A stretch of DNA of 64,000 bases from Oceanobacillus rekensis (GTDB taxonomy: Bacteria > Bacillota > Bacilli > Bacillales > Amphibacillaceae): positions 126,223 through 190,222 of the forward strand of contig NZ_MTBQ01000002.1 in the NCBI RefSeq assembly GCF_002153375.1, read 5' to 3'. Positions 7,417 through 16,051 of this stretch are shown piece by piece. Below the pieces are notes generated by a model. It searched no databases, was not told the DNA's origin, and saw only the letters and a program-made list of their open reading frames with translations. How positions within the stretch are numbered: position 1 is the stretch's first letter; the number at the start of each line of letters is the position of its first letter. Both the position numbers and the translations under genes were made by a program.

Positions 7417-8994
7417 ATGACGAATAAGGATTATACAGGAGGTAAATTGCCTGAGTCTCCCGAGTCCTATTGGAAGGACTCTACCGATTTACCGGAGTTC
7501 CCTAAGCTGGATAAAGATATTCATGTTGATGTGGTTATTGTTGGAGGCGGTATTACTGGCATAACATCTGCCTACCTTTTGGCAAATAAGGGTCTCAAGG
7601 TTGCTGTGTTGGAGGCGGATAGGTTACTGAATGGAACGACGGGACATACAACGGCAAAGATTACTGCCCAACATGATTTAATATACGATGAATTGATTAC
7701 GAACATGGGGAAAAGCAAGGCAAGGTTATATTATGAAGCCAATACAGAGGCATTACAATTTATCAAAAAAACAATCGACCAACATCAAATTGACTGTGAC
7801 TTTAGTGAACAGGATGCTTATATTTATGCAACAACAGAGGGATATGAACAAAAGATCCAAAAAGAAGCGAAGGCATATGAACAACTTCGCATTGATGGGG
7901 CACTTGTTGATTCGATTCCTTTTGATATAGAAGTAAAAAATGCATTAGTGATGCGAAATCAGGGACAGTTTCACCCAATTAAATACATGAACCCACTTGT
8001 CCAGAATATCACGGAACAGGGCGGGCAGATTTTTGAGAATACAACGGCAGTAAATGTTGAAACAGGAGAGCAGCCAGCGGTTCTTACACGTGACGGTGCT
8101 AAGGTTACAGCTAATCATGTACTCGCATGTTCACATTTTCCATTTTATGAGGGCCTCGGACTTTATTCTACAAGAATGTATGCAGATCGTTCATATGCGC
8201 TTGCGGCCAAAGTCAACAAGAAATTCCCGGGTGGAATGTATATTAGTGCGGACAAACCAAATCGTTCACTAAGATCTGTAACGATTAATGGGGAGGAAAT
8301 GGTACTTATTGTTGGGGAAAGTCACAAAACAGGACAGGGCGTAGACACAATGGAACATTACAAAGCCTTGGAGGAATTCGGTCAACAGGTTCTTGGACTA
8401 GAAAAGATTAACTACCGCTGGTCTGCGCAAGATTTGACAACTTTGGATAAGGTCCCATATATCGGCGAAATAACAGCTGGTCAGCCAAATATATTAATTG
8501 CGACTGGATACAGGAAATGGGGAATGTCCAATGGAACGGCTGCCGCTCTTCTGTTATGTGACATTGTCTTGAAAGAAAAGAACAATTTTAAAGAGTTATA
8601 CACACCATCAAGATTTTATGCGAATCCGAGTATAAAAAACTTCTTCGTGCAAAACGCAGATGTTGTTTCCCATTTAATTAAAGGAAAACTTGAAATGACA
8701 AATATTGATCCTTTTACATTATCAAATGATGAAGGGTCTATCATTAGTGTTAAAGGGGAAAGAAAAGGTGCCTATAAGGATAAGGAAGGAAAGTTGCATA
8801 TAGTAGATACAACTTGTACGCACATGGGATGCGAAGTCGAATGGAATAGCGGCGAACGATCCTGGGATTGTCCGTGTCATGGCTCTCGATTTACATATAC
8901 CGGTGATGTCATGGAAGGCCCAGCAGAAAAACCGTTACAGCAATATGATTATAAACTGCTGGACAACCTCACTTCCGAAGACTCTGGGTACTAA
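7417..8994 (+). CDS. yhfW: FAD-dependent oxidoreductase with C-terminal Rieske domain (YhfW-like)
   Basis: A 525-residue two-domain protein. Residues about 35-390 form a D-amino-acid-oxidase-type FAD domain with the dinucleotide motif VVIVGGGITG and the segment TTGHTTAKIT. The C-terminal 100 residues form a Rieske [2Fe-2S] domain with ligands C467-T-H469 and C485-P-C-H488. The architecture and length match B. subtilis YhfW. It is probably a cytoplasmic electron-transfer oxidase or demethylase-type enzyme; the substrate is unknown. The ATG at 7417 has GGAGG at good spacing; three upstream in-frame starts lack one. A repeat-encoded terminator follows. Confidence 0.9.
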   Translation: MTNKDYTGGKLPESPESYWKDSTDLPEFPKLDKDIHVDVVIVGGGITGITSAYLLANKGLKVAVLEADRLLNGTTGHTTAKITAQHDLIYDELITNMGKSKARLYYEANTEALQFIKKTIDQHQIDCDFSEQDAYIYATTEGYEQKIQKEAKAYEQLRIDGALVDSIPFDIEVKNALVMRNQGQFHPIKYMNPLVQNITEQGGQIFENTTAVNVETGEQPAVLTRDGAKVTANHVLACSHFPFYEGLGLYSTRMYADRSYALAAKVNKKFPGGMYISADKPNRSLRSVTINGEEMVLIVGESHKTGQGVDTMEHYKALEEFGQQVLGLEKINYRWSAQDLTTLDKVPYIGEITAGQPNILIATGYRKWGMSNGTAAALLLCDIVLKEKNNFKELYTPSRFYANPSIKNFFVQNADVVSHLIKGKLEMTNIDPFTLSNDEGSIISVKGERKGAYKDKEGKLHIVDTTCTHMGCEVEWNSGERSWDCPCHGSRFTYTGDVMEGPAEKPLQQYDYKLLDNLTSEDSGY

Positions 8995-9000
8995 ATATAA

Positions 9001-9037
9001 AAAGGAAGCATGGGAACGGTTCTCATGCTTCCTTTTT
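9001..9037 (+). repeat. Family 1 dispersed repeat, single arm A (terminator of yhfW)
   Basis: GGAAGCATGGGAACGG...CATGCTTCC with T5, six bases after the stop. Arm B is missing and the IS3-type remnant begins just behind it, suggesting that the IS landed in or next to the repeat. Confidence 0.75.
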
Positions 9038-9042
9038 AATGA

Positions 9043-9338
9043 TGAACTGCACCCCAAATTTTGGACACAATATAAAATTTGGAGGTACTGTTCAGATGTC
9101 TAATAGAAAGACAGAAGAAAAAGTTCAGGTAGTTAAACGTTACTTGGAAGGCAATGATAGCTACAGAGATCTAGCACAAGACGCAGGAATAGATGAAGGA
9201 GAAATTAGATATTGGGTGTAGAAGTACCAATATCAAAGAGATAAGGCCTTTAAAAAAGACTATACAAATTATTCCTTACAATTTAAACTAGACGAACTAA
9301 ACTATATGAATGAGGATAGGACGTCTATCTGGGAATGA
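9043..9338 (+). pseudogene. IS3-family orfA remnant, 5' part with left end
   Basis: The stretch TGAACTGCACCCCAAATTTT at 9043-9062 resembles the outer end of Bacillus IS3-type elements. The ATG at 9096 opens an orfA-like frame (MSNRKTEEKVQVVKRYLEG, then SYRDLAQDAGI, the helix-turn-helix). It is broken by a TAG at 9219 and then continues in frame as KAFKKDYTNYSLQFKLDELN to a stop at 9336. Intact homologues continue into ETAAIFNLP; that part reappears 3.1 kb downstream at 12486. orfB is missing. Clearly non-functional. Confidence 0.8.
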
Positions 9339-9924
9339 TTACATCCATAAGAATGTACCACTTCTACCATGTTTTTTCACCAGTGTTTGCCACAAAAAAT
9401 ATACCACTTATTGCCAATGCGTTTACCAATGGGGTAACGTAATGGCTTCGGAAAGTGAAAAAGCCTAGATCCCTCTTTATATTTACTGGGGAATTAGGCT
9501 TATGGTCTTCCGAATCGCCCCCGATTCTTGAATAGGCTACTATATTATGATGGAGAATTACATACTATTCAATATTTAAATTTGAATTATTTTCATTTAG
9601 TGATTATTGTATATCATCGGTCTCTGACATGAAAAAGAAGCACTTCATTAGTATTTTTAAAGGATTTAACAGTTTAAATACTTCGTCAACACTATATTTT
9701 CCATCAAATAGCCCCCTATTAAAAACAACAAACGTTTTATTAAAACCATTTTACAACATTTGTTGCTTCAAAACAGAGCTTAACGTTGTAAACGCGGTTA
9801 TGAATAGTTAGAAATATAAAACTTAACCTTGAGAAGGCGCTATATTTGCGGAATTGTTCCAATTCTCTACTAATTATCCAATCCATAATACTATCAACAC
9901 CATATCATACAGTAATGGAATGAT
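9339..9924. other. Intergenic region with IS debris upstream of the fibre gene
   Basis: No credible gene. At 9358-9450 there is a TGTACCACTT...TATACCACTT stretch reminiscent of an IS end; the family is not certain. A hairpin AAGCCTAGATCCC / GGGGAATTAGGCTT lies at 9461-9501. The rest up to the fibre gene is AT-rich and should contain its promoter. A 60-codon frame at 9629 has no binding site or recognisable similarity and was not called. Confidence 0.5.
9901..9909 (+). promoter_or_regulatory. Possible sigma-K-type -10 element
   Basis: CATATCATA fits the CATAnnnTA consensus of late mother-cell (sigma-K) promoters, 32 bases before the fibre gene ATG. No good AC-type -35 was seen and the motif is short, so this may be chance. 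Confidence 0.25.
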
Positions 9925-9940
9925 AAAGGAGGTTGATTTC

Positions 9941-12094
9941 ATGTCTGATCAGAACGAGATGAAGTCCAATGAAAATCTGGAGGAAGAGGTTCAAGACCAG
10001 GAAATAGGGATTTTGCAAGTAGAACCTTGTTGTGATAACGGTTGTATTTTGACGGATGCTGCAAATGGATGTTCTGTAGCGGAAGGAACGGGTAATACGG
10101 CCAGTGGATTTGCTTCCCATGCAGAGGGCGTCGGCAACACCACGAATGGAAGAGCCGCTCACGCGGAGGGAGGAGGATCGGCTACAATAGGCGATCTACC
10201 TAACCATGCGGTAGGGGATAGCTCTCACGCAGAAGGGCTCAATACGAGAGCATTTGGACATTTTTCCCATGCAGAAGGCGGTGGTCAAGATCCAATTGGA
10301 AATCTTGCTATTAACACAGCAGGTGGACAAAGTTCTCATGCTGAAGGAGTTGGAACGACAGCCAGTGGGTTTGCTTCTCATGCGGAAGGAGGGACTTTAA
10401 ATATTAACACTAATCCAGGTCCGCAGGCGCTAGGGTTTGCCTCTCATGCAGAAGGAATAAGTACAACTGCGATTGGACAAAGTTCTCATGCGGAAGGACA
10501 GAATACAAATGCGAGTGGAATTACTTCCCATGCCGAGGGGGAGGGAACAAGCGCCAGTGGATTCCGTTCTCATGCTGAAGGGGCGGGTTCAATCGCCTCG
10601 GGCAACACCTCCCATGCCGAAGGGTTCGTTACCAGAGCAAGTGGGTTTGCCTCCCATGCGGAAGGACAAAACTTTGCTGGTATTGCAACCGAAGCGACGG
10701 GACCAGGATCACACGCCGAAGGGCAAGCTACGATGGCCAATGGGGAGGCTTCCCATACCGAAGGAAGAAGCACCTCAACTTCTGCTGGTGCGTTAGCTGC
10801 TCACGCAGAAGGAATAGGCAACACCGCAAGTGGAAGAGCCGCTCACGTGGAGGGAGGAGGATCGAATACAGTAGGTGATCAACCGAACATAGCAAGTGGG
10901 GATAGCTCTCACGCAGAAGGGATCAATACGAGAGCGTTTGCCCATTTTTCCCATGCCGAAGGTAGAAACACGACTGCTGGTGTATCGGGAAGTCCGACGT
11001 CGGGTCAATTTTCCCATGCGGAAGGAATGAATACCACCGCTAGTGGGCAGAGCTCTCATGCCGAAGGCGAAAGCACGATAGCCAGTGGATTTCAATCCCA
11101 TGCGGAAGGATTTAGTACCGCTGCCAGTGGAGTGGTTTCCCATGCGGAAGGCAGTTCAACAACCGCCAGTGGGTTTGCTTCTCATGCGGAAGGATTCAGT
11201 ACCGCTGCCAGTGGAGTGGTTTCCCATGCGGAGGGGCAAAGTACCACTACAGCTGGATTTACAGGTGCTCATATCATGGGGTCATTCGGGGCTGCAACAG
11301 AAGCCTTTTCTTGGTTTATTGCGAATGGAACCTCTGCAGGTTCTCCCGGTTTAGGTGCAAAATGGCTTAGATCTAGCGGCAACATGTTTGTGGATGGAGC
11401 GTTTGTTCCCGGGGGTGCCGACTATGCGGAGATGTTTGAAACCACAGACGGGAACCCGATTGATGCCGGATATTTTGTGACAACAAAAGGAAAGAAAATA
11501 TGTAAAGCAACAAGCAAGGATATGTATATTGCAGGCGTTACGAGTGCGACTCCTAGTGTGATTGGGGATAGTGGGGAAATGCGATGGAAAGACAAGTTTG
11601 TGACAGATGAATGGGGAAGAATCCAGCATCACGAGGTAACCATTCCTGCGCAGACAGATAACGAAGGAAGAATCATTATTCCTGAGCGCAAAGAAACCCA
11701 GCCTATTCTGAACCCTAATTGGGATCCAAGCAAAGACTATGTTTCCCGTCTTCAGCGGCCGGAATGGGTGGCTGTGGGTTTAGTAGGGAAACTGTTAATT
11801 CGAGATGATGGCACCTGTGAAGTCAATGGGTATTGTAAGCCTAGCGATGAGGGAATAGCAACGAAGTCAAGTCAGGGATATCGTGTGCTGGAGCGTACTG
11901 GGCCAAATCAAGTATTGGTACTGCTTAACTCTGTTCCTGCAAATCAATCTAGTCGTGTTGAAGAACTTAAAGAGTTAGCAAAAATAAAAGAACAATCGAT
12001 TAAGCACCTGAAAGAATTAGCCAAGTTAAAAGAACAAGGATTCCTTACTGATGAAGAGTTTCAGATAGAAAAAGGAAAGCTATTAAATTCATAA
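9941..12094 (+). CDS. SHAEG-repeat fibre protein with Peptidase_G2 and SHOCT domains
   Basis: A 717-residue protein. After an acidic N-terminus with a CC pair (VEPCCDNGC), residues about 46-440 contain some 24 copies of a SHAEGxxTxASGxx unit, mostly 14 residues apart. This is the period and pattern of YadA/Hia left-handed beta-roll trimeric heads. From about residue 490 (GADYAEMFE) to 660 (YRVLERTGPNQVLVLL) it matches Peptidase_G2, the C-terminal autocleaving chaperone domain of phage tail spikes such as phi29 gp12. The last 40 residues resemble a SHOCT domain (LAKLKEQGFLTDEEF). No signal peptide or LPXTG is visible. The ATG at 9941 follows AAAGGAGG; an upstream ATG has none. Probably a trimeric surface or spore-surface fibre; a phage-derived tail fibre is the alternative. 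Confidence 0.75.
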   Translation: MSDQNEMKSNENLEEEVQDQEIGILQVEPCCDNGCILTDAANGCSVAEGTGNTASGFASHAEGVGNTTNGRAAHAEGGGSATIGDLPNHAVGDSSHAEGLNTRAFGHFSHAEGGGQDPIGNLAINTAGGQSSHAEGVGTTASGFASHAEGGTLNINTNPGPQALGFASHAEGISTTAIGQSSHAEGQNTNASGITSHAEGEGTSASGFRSHAEGAGSIASGNTSHAEGFVTRASGFASHAEGQNFAGIATEATGPGSHAEGQATMANGEASHTEGRSTSTSAGALAAHAEGIGNTASGRAAHVEGGGSNTVGDQPNIASGDSSHAEGINTRAFAHFSHAEGRNTTAGVSGSPTSGQFSHAEGMNTTASGQSSHAEGESTIASGFQSHAEGFSTAASGVVSHAEGSSTTASGFASHAEGFSTAASGVVSHAEGQSTTTAGFTGAHIMGSFGAATEAFSWFIANGTSAGSPGLGAKWLRSSGNMFVDGAFVPGGADYAEMFETTDGNPIDAGYFVTTKGKKICKATSKDMYIAGVTSATPSVIGDSGEMRWKDKFVTDEWGRIQHHEVTIPAQTDNEGRIIIPERKETQPILNPNWDPSKDYVSRLQRPEWVAVGLVGKLLIRDDGTCEVNGYCKPSDEGIATKSSQGYRVLERTGPNQVLVLLNSVPANQSSRVEELKELAKIKEQSIKHLKELAKLKEQGFLTDEEFQIEKGKLLNS
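11107..11274 (+). repeat. 84-bp tandem duplication inside the fibre gene
   Basis: Two adjacent units of 28 codons, starting at about 11107 and 11191, are nearly identical at the DNA level (both contain AGTACCGCTGCCAGTGGAG). The rest of the array has diverged. This points to a recent expansion of the head by two 14-residue turns. Confidence 0.75.
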
Positions 12095-12259
12095 GGATAT
12101 TGGTTAGGATCCCAACCTAACTTGTTAGAAAAATAGAATCTCCATGCTTTGGCCCTCTATAAATGATGATGATACTTCAAACAACTTGGTAAAGCTGTAT
12201 ATATACAATCATAGTTAACATAATCCTAATCGTTGATATATCGACGTTCTCGGGCTTCA

Positions 12260-12306
12260 GAATAAGAGGTTGCATAAAATATGGTGTTTTATGCAACCTC
12301 TTATTC
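12260..12306. terminator. Large perfect inverted repeat, terminator-like
   Basis: A 20-bp perfect stem (GAATAAGAGGTTGCATAAAA with its complement) and a 7-base loop, 165 bases after the fibre gene stop. It lacks a clear T-tract. It may terminate the fibre gene or be the end of a lost IS. Confidence 0.6.
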
Positions 12307-12485
12307 AGTATAATGGCCCAATTGCGGAAGACTGCTTTTATTGAAAATCATTCAATTTTTTACAATAAGTATAACATTTTTCACCCCAAAAACTATGGAT
12401 TTTTAGCTTTGATCATCCAGAAGGTATGTAGTGGTAAACTGTCTGTCATTCATTGGTACATTTTTTGTCATCTAGTGGTAAGAAC

Positions 12486-12762
12486 TATGTCAAGGATGGT
12501 ACATTTTCATTGGCTGTAATCAGGGAAACAGCTGCTATATTTAATTTGCCGTATTATTCTACTCTTAGATGCTGGGAGCATTTGTTTAACCCAAAGGAAG
12601 CAGACGCCCTAATATCAATAGGAGAGGGGCGATTAGGCATGAACAAGAAATCCGGGAAACAAGAAAGCCAAAAGATTCGGTGAAGGAATTCCGGGAGGAA
12701 GTAGAACGTTTGCGGATGGAGAATGCTTACTTAAAAAAGATGAATACCTTAGTTCAAATTAA
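12486..12762 (+). pseudogene. IS3-family orfA remnant, 3' part
   Basis: Two overlapping frames encode fragments of an IS3 orfA product. KDGTFSLAV...ETAAIFNLPYYSTLRCW leads into a GRLGMNKKSGKQ segment, then after a frameshift near 12680 comes the leucine-zipper segment EEVERLRMENAYLKKMN. The first fragment begins at about the same protein position where the 9.1-kb remnant stops. The fibre gene therefore lies between two pieces of the same kind of element. Confidence 0.7.
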
Positions 12763-12886
12763 ACATAACAACCACTTCCAATGTTTTTCATTAAGGGGTC
12801 TTTCAAAAATTAGGCTGGAAGGGGCTCTCATTTGTATTGCCACTAATTTGAAAAAGTGGGAAATAATGAACACCTGGCATACATAA
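12763..12886 (+). pseudogene. C-terminal fragment of a DDE transposase (IS1182/IS4-like)
   Basis: The frame continuing from the IS3 leucine zipper reads IKHNNHFQCFSLRGLSK and then LICIATNLKKW. This is the typical end of IS1182-type transposases, where a FxRFxLRG segment is followed by an IAHNLxK segment. It is joined in frame to unrelated IS3 sequence, so the 68-codon frame at 12680-12886 is an accidental chimera. Confidence 0.6.
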
Positions 12887-12972
12887 GAAAGCGACTGTCT
12901 TATTTGACAATCGCAAATCGTTAACACATAAGGCACATAGCCATTCTTGTTCTTTAGTTAGGAACCTTCTGA

Positions 12973-14010
12973 CTATTCTACGCATTCCTTATATACTTCC
13001 AATGTTTCGCTAACCATATTCTTTACATCAAAATACTTTAATGCAGTATCTCGTGCTTCTATCCTGGAAAAAAGTAAATAGTCACGATTGTCAGCAAGAA
13101 GTTTCAAATCTTCAGCAATCCGTTCAGGAGTTGGCAATGGTAGTTTATATTCAGGTATCGCGTCCACATGTTGTTTTTTATCTTGCCTAAACCACTCTTG
13201 ATCAATTTTCCCCCCATATCCATAGCCAAGTAAAAACCCTACATTCCCACACGCCATAGCCTCTCTTAATGAACGGCTATGTCCAAATGCTACTTGATGT
13301 TTTTGTAGTAAAGGTAGTGGATTATCAATCCACGGACGTGAGATAAATTCAGTAATAGAATGTGAATTATTTACACCAACTTTGTTTGCTTCAATTTTTA
13401 CCCCCTGATCTCTTAGTATTTTAATTGTTTGATTTAGTATTCTTAATCCTCGAGATGTTTTTTCATCAGTCCGCCCGTACCATAAAATTTTTAAGGGTTC
13501 ATCAAGATTGTTTGTTATTGCTAGGGGTTTAAATTTTTCTAAGTCTATTCCATTCGGGATAATGGCAATTTTTTGTTTATATTCAAGCCCAACTGAATCA
13601 GCCTGAGCAGAACCAATTGCAATGATTTTTTTTGAATGAGCTAACGCACTTGGATGAGTTTTTTGCCAAGGATATACTCCATGAATGGTAATAACTAAAG
13701 GTACATTTAATCTCTCTGAAACACTTAAAGCTGAACTATATGTTAACCTCGCGTGAGCATGAATTAAATCAACCTTGGATTTCTTAGCAAAAGTATAAAG
13801 ATCATTTCCATAAAAAAAATGGATTGGAATCTCTGTGTTCAGGTTACGAGTTAAAGAGGCATAGTTATTGAGCCTTCTATTATTTCTTCTTTGATCTTTT
13901 TTGATAGCTATGGATACTTTTATTCCTAAAGAATGGAGTTCATTAGCTAAGTCCAATAGATGAGTTAAGACACCGTTTTTCATCAATACAGATGTTAACA
14001 AAATGTGCAT
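12973..14010 (-). CDS. Glycosyltransferase, GT4-like (GT-B fold)
   Basis: A 345-residue retaining glycosyltransferase. The N-terminal half carries the acceptor-side Rossmann fold (MHILLTSVLMKNGVLTHLLDLANEL, a glycine-poor version of the usual loop), with DLIHAHARLTY and HGVYPW. The C-terminal half has IPNGIDLEKF and the donor-site segment SRSLREAMACGNVGF, where the second glutamate of the family E-x7-E motif is not obvious. It transfers sugar from a nucleotide donor to a surface glycan or protein at the cytoplasmic face. An AAGGATT site precedes the ATG. It is the first gene of the glycan island and follows transposase debris. Confidence 0.82.
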   Translation of the reverse strand: MHILLTSVLMKNGVLTHLLDLANELHSLGIKVSIAIKKDQRRNNRRLNNYASLTRNLNTEIPIHFFYGNDLYTFAKKSKVDLIHAHARLTYSSALSVSERLNVPLVITIHGVYPWQKTHPSALAHSKKIIAIGSAQADSVGLEYKQKIAIIPNGIDLEKFKPLAITNNLDEPLKILWYGRTDEKTSRGLRILNQTIKILRDQGVKIEANKVGVNNSHSITEFISRPWIDNPLPLLQKHQVAFGHSRSLREAMACGNVGFLLGYGYGGKIDQEWFRQDKKQHVDAIPEYKLPLPTPERIAEDLKLLADNRDYLLFSRIEARDTALKYFDVKNMVSETLEVYKECVE

Positions 14011-15195
14011 TAAATCAATCCTTTCCTTATATTCTTTATTTTGTTAAATACCTAGGTCTTCCGTGGTAGAAAATCTTAGATCATAAAAGTTTATTAAATT
14101 ATCTGATGGCAAAAATGCAAAGTAGTATCTCACTTTCTTAAAATATATTTTATATCAGCATATTAACCGAGCTTATTATTTGTTAAGATTTTCTTTTAGT
14201 TAAACTAGGCGTCACCCTTTTTTAGCAATCCTCATAATAAAAACGCATCATAATTAATTAAGAAATAATTAGTAAAAACACCTGATCTATTCATATTAAC
14301 GGATTAACATTTGTTCATTTTTAATCGCTTAGAGAGGATTTTATACATTTTAATACGCCGATGCTTTTTTGTTTTTAAGAAGCCTGGAGGATACGTAAAG
14401 AGGTAGAGCTTTATGTATCCAGACTTAATAACTTAAGCCTGCTATAGACCGCAAAAAAGCGAAATATCAATATCAGCAATATCAAGAAGACCCGGGAACA
14501 AACCAAGAGGAAGTATTACTTCTGCAACCTTTTGTACTTTCTTTGATCCAGCTTGCAAGTGTGAATTTAAAGTATCTCGCAAATGAAACCATTAACGAGC
14601 GACTGTAATAGTAGTTAATTCATAGGTGCGTTGGTATAATCTCTATTTTCATAAGCAAGTAAAACTTCATATTTAAACTTTTTAGAATATGATTTCTAAA
14701 ACATAGAACAACTTCCACAAAGATAAAACTGATTTTTTTAATCTGTCTACCTTAGGAGAAGCATCTCAGTATCTGCAGGCTTTCTTGAATACTGAAAATG
14801 TTGGTACCAAGCTGTATAACATCCAACTTAAAGGAAGGCTTTTCATAAGCAATCCTAAGATCGCGTATGAAATTTATAACAAGCAGACTGGGCTTTTTCT
14901 ACAGGTAACAATAAAAGAATTCTTCTAAAATACAGTTACAGTCTACCTTCAAACAATCATCAAAAACACCAAGTTATCTTTGATATTAAGAACTTATTTC
15001 GGAATATCATGCGACATGATGATTAAACAAATAATCTCATTTACTAAATACCTTATCATTACGTAATACACTGGAACATTAATATTAGAACACACATATA
15101 TTATTTAAGGTGATGTTATCTGGTGTTTTCCTTTGCATAAACCTTTGAATTTGTAGTTGTAATATAAATGAAGAAGAAAAGGGGAGAAATTTCCA
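14011..15195. other. 1.2-kb region without an intact gene
   Basis: No intact gene. A plus-strand stretch at 14432-14608 is open for 58 codons without a start (contains KYQYQQYQEDPGTNQEE and ends NLKYLANETINERL). A second open piece near 14764-14910 reads SQYLQAFLNTENVGTKLYN. Both look like coding remnants; neither was recognised. From about 15068 to 15175 the sequence is repeated upstream of capE at 20533-20625 and probably holds the promoter for the GT2 gene. Confidence 0.5.
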
Positions 15196-15798
15196 TTGAA
15201 AATTAGCTTTCTAAGTCCAGCCTATAATAGTGCAGAATGGATTAAGATCATGTTAGATAGTATTCCTAAAGAATATGCTTATGAAATTATTGTATGCGAA
15301 GATGGATCTACTGATAATACATTAAATATATTAGAAGAGTATAAGAAAGGTTGTCCTCAATTAAAAGTATTAGTTAATGAAAAAAATATAGGTGCGTATG
15401 ATTCATATAATAGGTGTATTGCAGAAGCCACTGGAGACTATATCGCAATAATTGATAGTGATGATATATACTTGCCAACTATCAGGGATGTATTAGCACA
15501 AGTAGATGGCGAATATGACATATATTATTACAATATGCTTACTAAGAATGGGAGGACTTTAAGAAAACAAAAATCAGATGGTTATCGTTGGCCTGGACAC
15601 TTTAAAATAATCAGAAGAAGTTTTATTGGCGATGCAAAATTCACAAATAGAAAAGATGTTCCTGGTGATATAGATTTTCATAAAGTATTAGTTAATAAGA
15701 GACCTAAATGTAAATATACTAATATATTTGCCTATTGGTACAACTCTCCGAGAACAAACTCTGAGAGTGACTTGTATCGAAGAAGGCTCAAAAAGTGA
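15196..15798 (+). CDS. Family 2 glycosyltransferase
   Basis: A 200-residue GT-A glycosyltransferase, shorter than most family members. The N-terminus has the donor-binding pattern SFLSPAYNSAEWIKIML and CEDGSTDNT. The metal-binding DXD-type motif is in IAIIDSDDIYLP near residue 96. It probably adds one sugar from a nucleotide donor to a lipid- or protein-linked glycan. The TTG at 15196 is supported by GGGGAG nine bases upstream. The 3' end of this gene recurs at about 20627-20715 ahead of capE, where the rest of the gene is deleted. No membrane anchor is visible. Confidence 0.85.
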   Translation: MKISFLSPAYNSAEWIKIMLDSIPKEYAYEIIVCEDGSTDNTLNILEEYKKGCPQLKVLVNEKNIGAYDSYNRCIAEATGDYIAIIDSDDIYLPTIRDVLAQVDGEYDIYYYNMLTKNGRTLRKQKSDGYRWPGHFKIIRRSFIGDAKFTNRKDVPGDIDFHKVLVNKRPKCKYTNIFAYWYNSPRTNSESDLYRRRLKK

Positions 15799-15895
15799 CA
15801 TATGTAGTGTGTTAGTTCTGGAGCGAATAACATAGAAAAGAATGTGAAGATGTATATTTAAAATAAAATAAATAACAGGGTACAGGTTCCTCATC
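15799..15895 (+). pseudogene. Truncated 5' end of capE
   Basis: Directly after the GT2 gene the sequence aligns with 20715-20825, including the capE start region and the codons for the beginning of its Rossmann motif (AACAGG...ACAGGTTCCT). It is then interrupted by unrelated sequence. It shows the ancestral order GT2 then capE. Confidence 0.65.
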
Positions 15896-15945
15896 ATTAA
15901 GCTTAAACAAAACTATTCTCTTTAGAATAAAGTCAACGGGAGTGT

Positions 15946-16002
15946 AAACTAAACTGTGTAAGTAAGAGAGCGTACTGCTCTTACTTCGCAGTTTAGTTTT
16001 TT
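15946..16002 (+). terminator. Strong hairpin with T-tract
   Basis: AACTAAACTG and AAGTAAGAG arms pair with CTCTTACTT and CAGTTTAGTT, followed by T6. It ends transcription from the truncated capE side or borders the IS256-type remnant. Confidence 0.75.
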
Positions 16003-16051
16003 ATTGGTAGAATAAAAATAAAAATATAACGATTAGTTGGTTGTTATTCTA

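Larger units (their letters stand above)
15068..15895 (+). repeat. Left copy of the GT2-capE duplication
   Basis: Upstream sequence (AATATTAGAACACACATATA), the complete GT2 gene, and about 75 bases matching the start of capE, ending at GGTACAGGTTCCT. The right copy is at 20533-20830 and onwards. Here capE is lost after its first codons while GT2 is intact. Confidence 0.75.

Noticed and set aside
9629-9811. A 60-codon gene upstream of the fibre gene
   Set aside because: No ribosome site, no similarity recognised, AT-rich low-complexity composition.
10081-11274. Regularly spaced short repeats that could suggest a CRISPR array
   Set aside because: They are in frame, code for the SHAEG unit, vary at synonymous positions and lie within a long gene with a strong ribosome site.
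9941-12094. Prophage tail-fibre region
   Set aside because: Peptidase_G2 suggests phage origin, but no capsid, tail, portal, integrase or lysis genes lie nearby; the neighbours are IS remnants and glycan genes.
12680-12886. A 68-codon gene
   Set aside because: It is an accidental in-frame fusion of an IS3 leucine-zipper piece with the end of an unrelated transposase.
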